Below are positions 1-10,298 of a stretch of 64,000 nucleotides of DNA, one piece after another; positions within the stretch are counted from its first letter, which is position 1; every line of letters begins with the position of its first letter. The notes under the pieces were generated by a model that ran no database searches, was not told the origin of the DNA, and saw only the letters and a list, made by a program, of their open reading frames with translations. Source of the DNA: Alteromonas australica (lineage in GTDB: Bacteria > Pseudomonadota > Gammaproteobacteria > Enterobacterales > Alteromonadaceae); NCBI RefSeq assembly GCF_000730385.1, contig NZ_CP008849.1, positions 3,968,001 through 4,032,000 of the forward strand, written 5' to 3'. The translations under genes and the position numbers were made by a program.

Positions 1-588
1 TTTCTGGTGGCGTAAGTCTAGCGCCGATGTGGGTTCGTCCAGTAAAAGCAACTTGCCAGTTAAATCGTCCTCTAGTGACGAGGGGACAAGTTGTAGCAAG
101 GCTTTGGCCAAATACACCCGTTGCTGCTCTCCTCCTGAGAGCGTTTGAATATTCCGGTGCAACAGGTGGCTTAAATCAAGCGCATCAGACACAGTCGCAA
201 TACACCCACGACGAATGTGGCTTGGTTCTATCATTGCGTGTCGCGCCAAGGTTAAAACTTCATCCACTAAAAAACCAAAAGGCGAGGTTTGATGCTGACA
301 CATCACCGCTCTCATTGTTGCTAACTGTTGAGCGCTGTAGTGCTCTAATGGCGTGTCATGCACATATATCTTACCGCTCACCAATGCGCGAAATGCCCCC
401 TCTCCACCGCATATAGTGCTAAGCAGTGTGGATTTACCACACCCATTTTCTCCGGCTATAGCAATAAATTCTCCGGCCTTTACGGTGAAATTAACCTTGT
501 TGAGCAGTGAACGTTCCCCCCGTTTCACCTGCACCTCTATAACCTGTAACACCGTATTTTCTGGTGTTTGAGTAATGCTATTGTCCAC
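1..588 (-). CDS. hmuV: Haem ABC transporter ATPase HmuV, 3' end beyond the window
   Basis: Cytoplasmic ATPase that would drive haem import through HmuU. A GTG start at 588 overlaps the end of hmuU by 11 bases, and 196 codons lie in the window before the left edge cuts the gene. Visible motifs are Walker A GENGCGKST (about residues 46-54), the ABC signature LSGGEQQR (about 150-157) and Walker B LLLLDEPTSALD with D184-E185. It is last in the minus-strand order receptor, HmuY-like protein, hmuT, hmuU, hmuV, which is the standard haem uptake order. Family assignment is secure. Haem rather than cobalamin or a siderophore is inferred from the HmuY-like and HmuT-like neighbours. Confidence 0.88.
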   Translation of the reverse strand, partial: MDNSITQTPENTVLQVIEVQVKRGERSLLNKVNFTVKAGEFIAIAGENGCGKSTLLSTICGGEGAFRALVSGKIYVHDTPLEHYSAQQLATMRAVMCQHQTSPFGFLVDEVLTLARHAMIEPSHIRRGCIATVSDALDLSHLLHRNIQTLSGGEQQRVYLAKALLQLVPSSLEDDLTGKLLLLDEPTSALDLRHQK

Positions 589-1675
589 CGCTGAATACTC
601 CTTTTTGCTGCCACAAAAGATACAAAAAGAACGGGGCGCCAATGGCAGAAGTCACAATGCCAATTGGTATTTCCATTGGTGAAAACACGCTGCGTGACAA
701 TGTATCAGCCGCACTTAATAAGAGTGCGCCAACAAGCGCAGACGCTGGAAGCAATATGCGATGGTTTACCCCAAATAGCGTTCGACAAATATGGGGAACC
801 ACTAAACCGACGAAACCAATTATTCCGCAAAGCGCTGTGGCCAGCGCCACACAAAATGTCACCAACCATAACATGCGCTTTTTATACCGTTTCACATCTA
901 ATCCCATGTAGGCAGCCTCGCCCTCACCTAGGGCCAATAAATTAAGTGCATTTTGCATTCTGAATAGCCCAATAAAGGCGGCCACACAGGTAATACTGAC
1001 GATGATGGCTTTGTTCCAATTGGCACCTGCCAAGCTCCCCATTGTCCAATACGAAATCTGACGTAAGGCGTCATCACTGGCGACGTAGCTGACGGCTCCT
1101 ATAATCGTGCCGGTAAACGCATTAATCGCTACGCCGGCTAAGATTAACGCGGCCACAGATACGCCTTGCGGGCTTTTTGAAAATTTCAGAACCAATAACA
1201 CTGCAGCTAAGGCACCAAAAAACGCCCAAACACCTACCCAGAGAGACGCCATAGCAGGGGGGATAAAAGAAAAGGCACTGGCCGGCATCACAGCCATGCT
1301 TACCGCAGCTGCCGCTGCCGCTCCCCCTGAAATACCAATTAAGCCGGGGTCGGCTAATGGATTTCGCACTAAGCCCTGCATGGTACAACCTGCCGTTGCG
1401 AGCAACGCACCAATTAATGACGTCATAATGACCCGAGGCAGTCTCAGCTGGGTAAATACATACCAGTGAGTGGTGTTACTTATGCCAGAGGCGTCGCCCA
1501 AAAGCCCTTGCATATAGTCCACAAGCAAACGCCCCGTATGAATATCTAAACTTCCACGGGTCAAGGACAGATACATACTGACAAGGAGCGCAAAAGAGAA
1601 CACCCATAGACCACGCTTGTGTTTTTGTTGCCTGGATCTCATGAAGCTAGGCAGTGACGTGCACACTTCAGCCAT
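578..1675 (-). CDS. hmuU: Haem ABC transporter permease HmuU (FecCD family)
   Basis: Inner-membrane permease of 365 residues, the normal size for the FecCD/BtuC family, with about ten hydrophobic segments. After a basic N-terminus (RSRQQKHKR) the first membrane segment follows at about residues 20-40. The family stretches GCTMQGLVRNPLADPGLIG and GLVVPHICRTLFG are present; the second precedes the coupling region that contacts the ATPase. Its ATG directly follows the hmuT stop (TAA then ATG, no spacer), and its end overlaps hmuV, so the three genes are probably translationally coupled. A vitamin B12 or siderophore permease would look similar; the neighbours favour haem. Confidence 0.87.
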   Translation of the reverse strand: MAEVCTSLPSFMRSRQQKHKRGLWVFSFALLVSMYLSLTRGSLDIHTGRLLVDYMQGLLGDASGISNTTHWYVFTQLRLPRVIMTSLIGALLATAGCTMQGLVRNPLADPGLIGISGGAAAAAAVSMAVMPASAFSFIPPAMASLWVGVWAFFGALAAVLLVLKFSKSPQGVSVAALILAGVAINAFTGTIIGAVSYVASDDALRQISYWTMGSLAGANWNKAIIVSITCVAAFIGLFRMQNALNLLALGEGEAAYMGLDVKRYKKRMLWLVTFCVALATALCGIIGFVGLVVPHICRTLFGVNHRILLPASALVGALLLSAADTLSRSVFSPMEIPIGIVTSAIGAPFFLYLLWQQKGVFSGGQ

Positions 1676-2623
1676 TTACTCTGCCTTATCACGCGCAGGC
1701 GTGGCAGTTTCATTGGCAGCCTTTAATGCCAGTGCCTTTAAAGCATGTTTAGAAATCGCAGACATGCCTTGTGCAAAACGGGGCGATAAACCTAATGCCA
1801 CGTTACTATCCATGGCTTTTACCAGACAATGCTTACCCGCAAAGGTAGCAGCGATAGCGGGGTGGCGACATAAGTGACTCAACGCTTCTTTGCCATGCAG
1901 CATGTGGCCTGCCACAAAAATGACGTCTGGGTTATGTTGTAAAACGGCTTCGTTATTAATCAGTTTGTACCCTTCTAAGGACTCGGCACCGTTTTGAATT
2001 CCCAACAGATCGAACATTGCCTGAGGGACGGTATTATGTCCGGCCACGGTAAGCCCTCTGTCGTTGTTTGAAACGACAAACAACGCTTTCATCGGCCTAT
2101 TATCGACAGTGGAGTAGGCGGCTTTTTGCTTTTTGAATGCCTCTACTTCACGGCTCACTCGCGCACTTATGGTTGTCGCTAGGTGTTGCGCTTTATCTGA
2201 TACCTGTAACTTCTCGCCCACGTGTTCGATGAGTTGCCTTAAGCCTTGGAGGTTTTTAGGCATATCGTAAATAACCACATCAACACCCGCCCCCGAGACC
2301 TGCTCAATCATGTCACTGGGGCCCGTGGCACTGGCACCGAGCAACAAAGTGGGTTGTTGGGCTAGCACGCCTTCGGTGCTTAACTGGCGAAAGTAACCAA
2401 GTTTGGTTATGTATCGGGCTTTTTCTGGGTACATGCTGGTACTGTCTGTAGCCACCACTTGGTCGCCCAATTCAAGAGCAAAAACGATTTCAGTTAGGCT
2501 TCCCCCTGCGGTAATAATTCGCTGCGCATTTTGCTGTTCATGAGCATGGGCGTCTGAAAGACACCCTACGCTCACAAGCAAAATAGACAGACCTATCTGG
2601 GCAACCCATTTTGCATTTACCAT
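1676..2623 (-). CDS. hmuT: Periplasmic haem-binding protein HmuT
   Basis: Substrate-binding protein of 315 residues that would carry haem from the outer-membrane receptor to HmuU. An N-terminal signal peptide (hydrophobic run about residues 8-24, then DAHAHEQ) precedes a type III periplasmic-binding fold: RIITAGGSLTEIVFALE at the start of the domain, then KLGYFRQLSTEGVLAQQPTLLLG, typical of HmuT/BtuF proteins. The C-terminal GLSPRFAQGM also suits this family. It lies 4 bases after the HmuY-like gene and directly abuts hmuU. Some type III binding proteins hold B12 or siderophores; haem is preferred from operon context. Confidence 0.86.
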   Translation of the reverse strand: MVNAKWVAQIGLSILLVSVGCLSDAHAHEQQNAQRIITAGGSLTEIVFALELGDQVVATDSTSMYPEKARYITKLGYFRQLSTEGVLAQQPTLLLGASATGPSDMIEQVSGAGVDVVIYDMPKNLQGLRQLIEHVGEKLQVSDKAQHLATTISARVSREVEAFKKQKAAYSTVDNRPMKALFVVSNNDRGLTVAGHNTVPQAMFDLLGIQNGAESLEGYKLINNEAVLQHNPDVIFVAGHMLHGKEALSHLCRHPAIAATFAGKHCLVKAMDSNVALGLSPRFAQGMSAISKHALKALALKAANETATPARDKAE

Positions 2624-2627
2624 TCTT

Positions 2628-3785
2628 CTACTCCGCGCTTAGCGCATCGCTGCGGAAACTGTAACTTCCTGACGTGCCTTCTTCATCGTAGTAGCTTGTA
2701 ATTTGCATTTTAAACACAGTGTCACCCGCCTTAATTAAATACACGCCAAACTGGGAATAAAGTAAATGTGTCGTACTGTCGTAGTAATACCAGTTGTTTT
2801 CAGTTATTGCATATTCACTCACTGTTTCACTACTGAAGCCATAGTAAGCGGCCGCTGCTTCATCCACACCCGAATACGTATCTGCATCGGTTCTTAACAC
2901 TAATGCATCATCGGCTAGGTTTATAGCAAACTCGCCTGCGCCATCGCTGCATTGAATGGTAATATCCCAAGCATCGTCGGCCGTTACGGCTTGTTGAAGA
3001 TCAAAGTCAATATAAGCGGGTTCGGTACAACCGACTAAATTGGCAGTAACGGTTACCGCTTCCGCAAATTCTGTTTGCCCATCCAATACACTTTGATGCA
3101 TAACAGTGAGGCTTATTTCTCCCATTCCATAGCCTTCAGTCACTATGTCTGTCACATTAAATTTAGTGTAATTGTCGTCGGATGAAACGATGTAATACAC
3201 ATCCTCAGCCGCGCTCACGACGTGCGTGGTCGTATCATAATTGTAAAACGTGGTGCCAATCACTTGGCTATCGCTGTCAGTCGAAAACTCAGTGTCATCA
3301 GGAATATCACTGGCTGACACCGCGAGGTAATCATCTAGCTCGCTATCTACGGTGGCATTTAGGAAACTATCGGCAATGGCATTGCCTTCGTCATCAAAGA
3401 AGTCTGCATTATTACCCGTAAAGTAAAGACTGACAGGCGTCTCTTGATGAGTATTTAAAAATACACTGGTACGTTTAAAGCCAATGTCCCACTGGGTGTC
3501 GGATGCAGCTTCTTCGTCGGTAAGCGTCACTTGGCTTTGGGTATCTAAATCAAAATACACGGCTACCGGCTCTGACGTCGTTCCTGTACTAAATGGGCCA
3601 TAAATCGAGCCTTCCTCATTACTTGTATCATCAGTGCCGGAATCCGTGTCGTCGGTGCCGCTGTCGGTGCTATCGTCTGTTCCCACACCGGCATCCACAT
3701 CTGTGGATGAATCACTGCTGGAACCGCCGCATGCTGCCAACCCTAAGCTAAGCGCAATAAGCCACGCTAATTGTGTGTGCTTCAT
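2628..3785 (-). CDS. HmuY-like haem-binding lipoprotein with two HmuY-type repeats
   Basis: Secreted lipoprotein of 385 residues. The signal ends in a lipobox (LGLAACGGSS, Cys about 19), followed by a linker of mostly Asp, Ser, Thr and Gly to about residue 60. The body reads as two related halves: each has a segment like WDIGFKR or WDITIQC, then a YNYDTTTHV or YYYDSTTHL segment followed by a hydrophobic strand. HmuY proteins bind haem at the cell surface and pass it to a TonB receptor, and this gene sits between the receptor and hmuT. The family call rests on recognising this pattern plus context; the tandem duplication is my reading of the sequence. Axial haem ligands are not identified. Confidence 0.72.
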   Translation of the reverse strand: MKHTQLAWLIALSLGLAACGGSSSDSSTDVDAGVGTDDSTDSGTDDTDSGTDDTSNEEGSIYGPFSTGTTSEPVAVYFDLDTQSQVTLTDEEAASDTQWDIGFKRTSVFLNTHQETPVSLYFTGNNADFFDDEGNAIADSFLNATVDSELDDYLAVSASDIPDDTEFSTDSDSQVIGTTFYNYDTTTHVVSAAEDVYYIVSSDDNYTKFNVTDIVTEGYGMGEISLTVMHQSVLDGQTEFAEAVTVTANLVGCTEPAYIDFDLQQAVTADDAWDITIQCSDGAGEFAINLADDALVLRTDADTYSGVDEAAAAYYGFSSETVSEYAITENNWYYYDSTTHLLYSQFGVYLIKAGDTVFKMQITSYYDEEGTSGSYSFRSDALSAE

Positions 3786-3841
3786 TCTTTTTTCCTCTTT
3801 TCTATTTTACGTGTTGTGGCAAAAGTCATGGTGTTTCATGG

Positions 3842-5827
3842 TTAAAATGTATAGCTCGCCGAGAGATACACTCGACGCGAAGAAGTTGGCCTTGCATCAA
3901 AGACCCCCGCCGATACAGCATCCGGTGCGCGATGTTCGTTAGTGAGGTTTTCTACCCCAGCTCGCACGGTGATATCAGTATCAAGTTCATGCTGCAGTAC
4001 GGTGTTAATAGTGGTGTATGCATCGTGAGAAGTTTGTGTGTAGCCGGCAGTGGGCGACACATCATTTTCATGAACAGCGTAAAGTTGAATACTGGTATCA
4101 GAATGCGTAAATCGGTAGGTTAAAGCGGTTTTAATAAGGTGAGTGGGCCGTTCAGGTAAACGTTCGCCATCTTGATCTTCTGTGTGTAGATAACTGTAGT
4201 TGGTTTGCCACTTCCAATTGTCATTTTGCAGTGCAACACTGACATCGGTGCCATAAAGACGTGCTTCATCCAGATTGTTGTATACAGAAATGTCTAGGCC
4301 GGCGTCGGTAGACGCTTCATCGTCTCTCAGGGTAATAATAAAGTCTGAGGCTTCCGTATAGTGAAGCTCTACGTCTGTTTTAATCGTCCATTCACTGTGT
4401 GAAATTGGCCATTCAAAGGCAGCGCCTATGTGACTACTGAGTGCTGTTTCGGGTTGCAAATCAGGGTTTCCAAGAACCATGTAACCCAAGTTGCTGTGGT
4501 CAAAAACGTAATAGCGTTCCTTCAAATTAGGCACACGGTAACTGCTACCTACACCCCCTCGTAAATGCACAGATATCCCGTTGTAGTTCAGAGAACCCGT
4601 CGCACTCAGTTTTGCGGCGGTATGCCAATCAAAATCTGAGTCGTTTTGAACACGTACACCCGCTAATAGTTGTGTATTGTTATGCTGCCACTGCCCTTGA
4701 AGATAGGTTTCAATGCTTTGTCGGTTTACATCATCAACCTCTACCACACCGGTGTCTATGTTCTGTTGATCAAGGGTATCCGCGTGCAAAACAACACCAC
4801 TTACCCAGTCTATTCTTGCTTCGCCAAGTTGAGCAGTGAACGGGTACTGCGCGTCTATTTCGCCTAATGCGATATCCGTATTGCGCAGACCATTAGTATT
4901 ACCACTGGTTTCATCATGCGCTAAATAACGCGTATTCACTTGCCATACACCGGGTTGTTTAATGCTTATATCGTGCTGCCACTGCTGAACATCTGATTGA
5001 TAACTGATAATGCTGGTTTGCCCGGGTATGGCTGATTGAGGTCTATGCTTTGATTCATCAAACCACTGTAAAGCGTAGCTGATGTCAGTCCTATCAAGTT
5101 GGCTAGAAAGGGCCAATTTAACAAAGTTTTTATCTACCGCGCCGCCGTCTTGAGCAATGCTAGATGCATCATAGTCAAACCCAGGATTAGCAATATGCTG
5201 CGCGCTTAGTGACCCCTGCCAGCCCTTTAATTGCTTTGTGGCCGATAAACGAGCCGTATGCGTTAAGGTGTCTCCATCAATGGCATCATCGGTATAATGC
5301 CCAAGCTCATAATCTAGCGAAGCACGGTTTCCTCGTGGCTGCGCAGTGATAATATTGATTACGCCGCCCATGGCAGAGCTTCCATACAACACCGATGCAG
5401 CGCCGCGAACAATTTCTATTTGACGGATATTCGCTACGCTTATTTGGTCTAAGTCCACCGACGAGCCTGTGGGAGAGACAATTGGCTGGCCGTTAACTAA
5501 CACTAAAACGTGGTCACCGTTAAAGCCATGCAGTTGTACATTGTAGCCATCTTTCTGGCTTCGCCTAACGACTACGCCAGGCATAACTTCCAATACTTGT
5601 CTTAACGTCCCCTTGCTTAGGCGTGTAATGGCCTCTTCGTCGATGACATCTACTTTAACCGGTGAATGAGACAACAGGGTAGGTAAACGGGTACCTGTGA
5701 CGACCATGTGCTCAGTTTCGTCTATTGCCTCAACCACTTCCTCAGTAGGCACCCCTTCTACCGCCGTTGAAACCATACCCATCATTAGCGTACAAGCAAA
5801 GGGAAAAGGAAAGGTAGACGCACGCAT
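3842..5827 (-). CDS. hmuR: TonB-dependent haem/haemoprotein receptor
   Basis: Outer-membrane receptor of 661 residues. After a signal peptide come a TonB-box-like segment (EHMVVTGTRLP, about 38-48), the plug domain (VDVIDEEAITRLSKGTLRQ, then the conserved IEIVRGAASVLYGSSAMGG) and a 22-strand-type barrel ending in YLSASYTF with the expected terminal Phe. The barrel carries VPNLKERYYVF and GNPDLQPE, close to the FRAP/NPNL motifs of haem receptors. It is the first gene of the hmu operon and has a Fur-box-like palindrome just upstream. Class is certain; haem specificity follows from motifs and neighbours. Confidence 0.85.
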   Translation of the reverse strand: MRASTFPFPFACTLMMGMVSTAVEGVPTEEVVEAIDETEHMVVTGTRLPTLLSHSPVKVDVIDEEAITRLSKGTLRQVLEVMPGVVVRRSQKDGYNVQLHGFNGDHVLVLVNGQPIVSPTGSSVDLDQISVANIRQIEIVRGAASVLYGSSAMGGVINIITAQPRGNRASLDYELGHYTDDAIDGDTLTHTARLSATKQLKGWQGSLSAQHIANPGFDYDASSIAQDGGAVDKNFVKLALSSQLDRTDISYALQWFDESKHRPQSAIPGQTSIISYQSDVQQWQHDISIKQPGVWQVNTRYLAHDETSGNTNGLRNTDIALGEIDAQYPFTAQLGEARIDWVSGVVLHADTLDQQNIDTGVVEVDDVNRQSIETYLQGQWQHNNTQLLAGVRVQNDSDFDWHTAAKLSATGSLNYNGISVHLRGGVGSSYRVPNLKERYYVFDHSNLGYMVLGNPDLQPETALSSHIGAAFEWPISHSEWTIKTDVELHYTEASDFIITLRDDEASTDAGLDISVYNNLDEARLYGTDVSVALQNDNWKWQTNYSYLHTEDQDGERLPERPTHLIKTALTYRFTHSDTSIQLYAVHENDVSPTAGYTQTSHDAYTTINTVLQHELDTDITVRAGVENLTNEHRAPDAVSAGVFDARPTSSRRVYLSASYTF

Positions 5828-5842
5828 AATTAACTCTAATAC

Positions 5843-5863
5843 AAATGATAATAATTTGCATTT
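5843..5863 (-). promoter_or_regulatory. Fur-box-like palindrome upstream of the haem operon
   Basis: Two 10-base arms, AAATGATAAT and ATTTGCATTT, flank a single central A and match as an inverted repeat at 8 of 10 positions. The left arm carries the GATAAT core of the Fur consensus. It lies 16 bases upstream of the receptor ATG, where Fur would block transcription when iron is plentiful. Inference from sequence and from established Fur control of haem uptake genes. Confidence 0.65.
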
Positions 5864-6032
5864 GATCTTATTTATTTTCTGTTAAATTGCAAGGAGGAAT
5901 TTCGAGATGGGAAAGATATAATTAATTTTATAATAAATACAAAGGGTTATATTGTTAGCTCTTTACTTCCCCTCGCCTATGCCAGCGTTTGTATAGGTAT
6001 GCCTGTGTAGATGATCACGAGGGTTTAACAAA

Positions 6033-6071
6033 AAAGGCCGCTGAGCACGACAATGGTGCTTAGCGGCCTTT
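6033..6071 (-). terminator. Intrinsic terminator after the GH3 glucosidase gene
   Basis: Arms AAAGGCCGCTGAGCAC and GTGCTTAGCGGCCTTT form a 16-base stem with one G-T pair and a 7-base loop. Read on the minus strand the hairpin ends in a run of T, 28 bases past the stop codon of the glucosidase gene. Rest of 5864-6099: nothing else seen. Confidence 0.85.
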
Positions 6072-6099
6072 ACACATTAATATAAGTAATATCTTTAGA

Positions 6100-8646
6100 T
6101 TACTGACATGAAATCACAGCTTGTTCTGCGCTGTCCGGCGTAAACTGAATATCCGCAACACTCACGCTCGCTTTGCCTTTAGTCCCTATTTCAAAGGGTA
6201 CGACTAAGCCCGTGAAGTCGATACCTTCTTTCACAAAACACTGTAGATCAATGCTCATCGACGACCAAGTGTCTTGCGGTAGGGCATTAAGTTGCTCACT
6301 AATATCTATTTGTGCAGAGCAACTGCCAGGTGCATCACCTTCGCCCTCACAATTCATGCCGATAGTGAGAGGTTCTGAAATATCAGTGTGGCGGCTAACA
6401 TTTAAGGTTAATGCTGAGTTCATTACCAATTGCGCACTTAGGTCTTCTCTAAAAAAGCTTTTGCTTGCAAAACGCATCGCTGCATACTGACTGCCATCAA
6501 ATGTGAGCTTACGGGCGTCTTCTTGAACCACTTTGTCGATGGTTCGGTAAGTGAGCGCGCCTACGTTATGGATGCTAGCATTTACCGACAAGGATTCCTC
6601 TCCAGAGTAAAGCCATAATACCCAGGGTGCTTGTACTGCGCCATTAAGAATTTCCATTGGCTGACTGGCACTTGCATCGATTGTGACTTCAGTATTTAGG
6701 TTATTGTCTAATTCGCTTTCATCACTGAGCGTTAAGCCATAGCCATAAGGAAGTAGCGGCGCGTAATCCTCATCGCCTACATTGACAATTTGATCGGGAG
6801 TGGCCGGCCATGAGAAGGGCAACTTCCCTTTAAAATCGTGCTCACCAAATAGTACATCGGCAACCGCTATACCTTCCGACCCGGGTAACCAGGCAGCAAC
6901 AAACGCGTCAGAGGCATTCAATTCGGCATTCACCCACATTGGACGACCACTAATAAATACAGTGACAACCGGAATACCTTGCGCTTTCAGCTTGGTGAGT
7001 AAGGCCAAATCACGTTTATTCCCGTTTTGGTAAATTAACGTTTCTCTGTCGCCGTGCCCTTCTGCGTAAGGTTCTTCACCAAATACCACCACAGCAACGT
7101 CAGGTTTGGTGTCAAATGTACCGTCTACTGACAGCTGCACTTCGCCACCGGCTTTTTCTACTTGGGCTTGAATACCATCAAAAATAGAGGTGCCACCAGG
7201 AAAATCTTCATTGGTGTTGTTCGTTCCCTGCCAAGTGATACTCCAGCCACCAGATTGCTTGCCAATATTGTCGGCAGCGTCACCAGCAACTAAAATACGC
7301 TGTGTGCCTTTTAGAGGCAGAACCTGGTCATTGTTTTTAAGCAATACCAAAGACTCGCGTACGGCTTGGCGTGCCACTTCACGATGTGCTTCAGCACCAA
7401 TGAGTGACTTGTCTCCCGACAATGGGCGGTTCGCTGGGCTTGGTTTTTCGAACAACCCTGCGCGAACTTTTACACGTAAAATACGACGTACAGCATCATC
7501 AATACGCGACATGGCAATGGTACCGTCTTTAACTTGCGCCAGCGTATTATCAAATAAGGCTTTCCAATCATTGGGCACCATGAAAATATCTAGGCCCGCA
7601 TTAATCGCTTGTGCGCAGTCTTCGTTGTTACAGCCTTTCACTTGCCCGTGACCATTCCAGTCACCCACAATAAAGCCGTCAAACCCCATTTGCTTTTTCA
7701 ACACATCTGTCAGTAGATATTTGTGCCCGTGCAACTTATCGCCGTTCCAACTATTAAACGACGCCATTACCGATTGCGCACCTGCGGTTAACCCACCTAC
7801 ATAACCTTGGGCATGGATGTCGAACAATTCCTGTTCACTTGCCACATTGTTACCTTGGTCATCGCCACCGACAGTACCGCCGTCGCCCACAAAGTGTTTC
7901 ACAGTACTGATAACCCGCTGGTCACTTAAAAAGTCTTTATCTGCTGCGCCCTGTAAGCCTTTGACAATGGAGGCTGCATATTGACGAACTATCTCTGGAT
8001 TTTCAGAGTAACTTTCGTAAGTACGCCCCCAACGATCATCTCTCACCACGGCGACAGTAGGTGCAAAGACCCAATCAATGCCAGTAGCCATCACTTCTTT
8101 CGCCGTAATGTGGGCTATTTTTTCCAGTAACTCAGGGTTGTTAGCCGCCCCTAAACCAATATTGTGAGGAAACAAAGTCGCACCAATGACATTGTTATGG
8201 CCATGTACCGCGTCTGTGCCCCACATGGTAGGAATAGTAGAACCGTCGAGGCTATCGTCAATAGACGCTTGATAGAGTTTTTCAGCCAGTGCTACCCAGT
8301 CATCTGGGGTAGCATGCTTGTCGTTATTTGGGAATGCGCCACCGCCATTGAGGTACGAGCCAAACCCATATTTGCGCATATCTTCTTCGGTGATATTCCT
8401 AATTTCAGGCTGAATCATCTGCGCAATTTTCTGTTCTAACGTCATGTCTGCCATGATGTCAGTCACTTTTTGCTCTACGGCTGGATCTGCTTTCACTTCT
8501 ATATCAAGTTTAGGCCAAATATCCGCCGCCTTGCTTATTGGCATTTTTGCCTCTGAAGACGGCTCATTGATGTCTTGAGGTGCCTGAGTGCAAGCGCCTA
8601 AAAACGCCACTGATATGATTGAAGCAAGAATTTGTGTTCTCATCAT
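6100..8646 (-). CDS. Exo-beta-glucosidase lipoprotein, glycoside hydrolase family 3 (ExoP type)
   Basis: Hydrolyses beta-linked glucosides from the non-reducing end, probably beta-1,3/1,4-glucans such as laminarin or cello-oligosaccharides. The 848 residues contain a lipobox (LGACT, Cys19), the GH3 N-terminal barrel with KHFVGDGGT (250-258) and the nucleophile motif GFIVGDWNG (Asp329), the GH3 C-terminal domain, and an extra C-terminal beta-sandwich of about 170 residues as in Pseudoalteromonas ExoP. The start overlaps the permease stop by 4 bases; two adjacent ATG codons exist, and the second, at 8643, has better spacing from AAGGAAG. It is co-transcribed with the sugar permease and likely induced through the LacI-type operators at 9950-9995. 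Confidence 0.88.
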   Translation of the reverse strand: MMRTQILASIISVAFLGACTQAPQDINEPSSEAKMPISKAADIWPKLDIEVKADPAVEQKVTDIMADMTLEQKIAQMIQPEIRNITEEDMRKYGFGSYLNGGGAFPNNDKHATPDDWVALAEKLYQASIDDSLDGSTIPTMWGTDAVHGHNNVIGATLFPHNIGLGAANNPELLEKIAHITAKEVMATGIDWVFAPTVAVVRDDRWGRTYESYSENPEIVRQYAASIVKGLQGAADKDFLSDQRVISTVKHFVGDGGTVGGDDQGNNVASEQELFDIHAQGYVGGLTAGAQSVMASFNSWNGDKLHGHKYLLTDVLKKQMGFDGFIVGDWNGHGQVKGCNNEDCAQAINAGLDIFMVPNDWKALFDNTLAQVKDGTIAMSRIDDAVRRILRVKVRAGLFEKPSPANRPLSGDKSLIGAEAHREVARQAVRESLVLLKNNDQVLPLKGTQRILVAGDAADNIGKQSGGWSITWQGTNNTNEDFPGGTSIFDGIQAQVEKAGGEVQLSVDGTFDTKPDVAVVVFGEEPYAEGHGDRETLIYQNGNKRDLALLTKLKAQGIPVVTVFISGRPMWVNAELNASDAFVAAWLPGSEGIAVADVLFGEHDFKGKLPFSWPATPDQIVNVGDEDYAPLLPYGYGLTLSDESELDNNLNTEVTIDASASQPMEILNGAVQAPWVLWLYSGEESLSVNASIHNVGALTYRTIDKVVQEDARKLTFDGSQYAAMRFASKSFFREDLSAQLVMNSALTLNVSRHTDISEPLTIGMNCEGEGDAPGSCSAQIDISEQLNALPQDTWSSMSIDLQCFVKEGIDFTGLVVPFEIGTKGKASVSVADIQFTPDSAEQAVISCQ

Positions 8647-9908
8647 ACTTCCTTAGTTGTTTTTAATTCAGTAACGCGACAGCCAATTAGCCCATAATAG
8701 GCGATGTATACATAACATAAGGCTGGCAATATAAAGGATAAGGTTACGCCTACGCTGTCTGCTAATACACCTTGCAGCAGGGGCACAATGGCGCCCCCTA
8801 CAATGGCCAAGCAAAGAATGCCTGAACCTTGAGGTGTATGCTTGCCTAGCTTTTGTAGTGCCAAACTAAAAATGGTGGGGAACATAATGGAATTAAATAG
8901 ACCCACACCCAGCATGGCCCATAACGCCACACTGCCTGTGCTACTAATAGACACGAAAATTAAGGCAATCGCCATGGTTCCGTTAAATGCCAATACTTTT
9001 CCGCCAGATATTTTCTGCATAACCAAGGCACCAATGAACCGGCCCACCATAGCGCCCCCCCAAAAATAAGCCAGTAGCTTAGATGCCTTGCCCTCTGACA
9101 GGCCAGCCACATCTGGGTTGGCTAAATAGTTCACCAACATACTGCCTATGGATACCTCAGCGCCCACATACATAAAAATACCCAGAGCACCCAGAACCAG
9201 ATGGCGATGTTGCCATGCTCCGCCAGAAAATACTTTGGTATTGGCATTGGTATGATTAAGCTTTGGAAGTTTTAAGTAGAGGAAAATGAGCGCTAACAAT
9301 AACAAAGCGGTAGCGAGTATCAGGTAAGGAATTTGTACATCTGACGCCGACGCCGTGGCGCTATTGTGCTCTCCGCTGGCGCCAAAAATAAGGTAAGAAC
9401 CAAAAAATGGCGCAACAGTGGTTCCCAACGAGTTGAATGCTTGGGTCATCGTGAGTCTTGAAGAGGCCGTTTTAGGATCGCCAAGCGCGGTAACATAAGG
9501 GTTTGCAGATACCTGTAATATGGTAATCCCTGCCGCCAATACAAATAAGGCGATGAGGAAAATGGCATACACCCCCATAGAGGCGGCAGGATAGAATAAC
9601 AAGCATCCTGCGCAGGCAATGCCCAAACCAAGTACAATGCCCTTTTGATAACCTATACGCGACACCACCATTCCCGCCGGTAACGACACGATAAAATAAG
9701 CGCTAAAAAAGCAAAACTGAATAAGCATTGCCTGAGTAAAATTTAGACTAAATGCCCCTTTTAAATAGGGTATAAGAATATCATTAAGGCATGTAATGAA
9801 GCCCCACATAAAAAATAATGTCGTTAACGATATCAGTGCGAAGCGATAACCACCTGTAGGTAAGGATGGGTGCTCGTCTATTTTGTGGGGTTGAATGCTT
9901 GTCTCCAC
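8643..9908 (-). CDS. Glucose/galactose-type MFS sugar permease (GluP/FucP family)
   Basis: Inner-membrane sugar/proton symporter of 421 residues with about 12 membrane segments. The family stretches [20 protein letters not shown] (about 30-49) and [13 protein letters not shown] (about 131-143) are hallmarks of the FucP/GluP branch, which carries glucose, galactose or fucose. It precedes and overlaps the GH3 glucosidase by 4 bases, so it would take up the glucose that enzyme releases. Two LacI-type operators lie within 90 bases upstream. No sugar kinase or LacI regulator is next to it, so the regulator must act from elsewhere. Confidence 0.85.
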   Translation of the reverse strand: METSIQPHKIDEHPSLPTGGYRFALISLTTLFFMWGFITCLNDILIPYLKGAFSLNFTQAMLIQFCFFSAYFIVSLPAGMVVSRIGYQKGIVLGLGIACAGCLLFYPAASMGVYAIFLIALFVLAAGITILQVSANPYVTALGDPKTASSRLTMTQAFNSLGTTVAPFFGSYLIFGASGEHNSATASASDVQIPYLILATALLLLALIFLYLKLPKLNHTNANTKVFSGGAWQHRHLVLGALGIFMYVGAEVSIGSMLVNYLANPDVAGLSEGKASKLLAYFWGGAMVGRFIGALVMQKISGGKVLAFNGTMAIALIFVSISSTGSVALWAMLGVGLFNSIMFPTIFSLALQKLGKHTPQGSGILCLAIVGGAIVPLLQGVLADSVGVTLSFILPALCYVYIAYYGLIGCRVTELKTTKEV

Positions 9909-9949
9909 TTTATCACCTCTAATGATAATTTCATGCTAAGGGTTTGCGA

Positions 9950-9963
9950 TGTTAGCGCTTACA
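9950..9963 (-). promoter_or_regulatory. LacI-family operator (proximal)
   Basis: TGTTAGCGCTTACA is an even palindrome with one mismatch around the CG centre typical of LacI-family operators. It lies about 42 bases upstream of the sugar permease start and is centred 32 bases from the second site, about three helical turns, so both could be bound on the same DNA face. Confidence 0.7.
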
Positions 9964-9981
9964 TTTATTAATTTATCGTGC

Positions 9982-9995
9982 TGTAAGCGCTTACA
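9982..9995 (-). promoter_or_regulatory. LacI-family operator (distal, perfect palindrome)
   Basis: TGTAAGCGCTTACA is a perfect 14-base palindrome of LacI type, about 74 bases upstream of the permease gene. Together with the proximal site it suggests substrate-induced control of the permease and GH3 glucosidase. The remaining gene-free stretch, 9996-10298, is AT-rich and shows no gene or clear structure. Confidence 0.72.
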
Positions 9996-10298
9996 TTGAT
10001 TCATTAATAATTACACGAAGCATTAACAAATTCAATGTAAAAAACATGTTATTTGACGTAAGCAAGCATTTTTAAATGGAAGAAGATGCTGCTAAATACA
10101 AGAAAAGTACGTAAGTTCAAGTGGAAAACCAATACATCCCCCGCTATCACTCTCGCTAAGGTTGTGACTTTCTATTCACAATTTCGCCACCAAGCATGTT
10201 AATAAATGTAAAAACACCTAAGGGTGAAGCCTCGCAGCTAACGCCCTTTTAACCCGGCGCATGTGCTGTACTTACCCACGGGTTTGGGTGTACGCCAA

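Noticed and set aside
27..416. Plus-strand frame of 129 codons at the left edge
   Set aside because: It is the antisense of hmuV, which has all ABC ATPase motifs.
9920..9936. Fur-like AATGATAATTTCAT stretch before the sugar permease
   Set aside because: Only half of a Fur consensus, in a sugar operon already explained by LacI operators.
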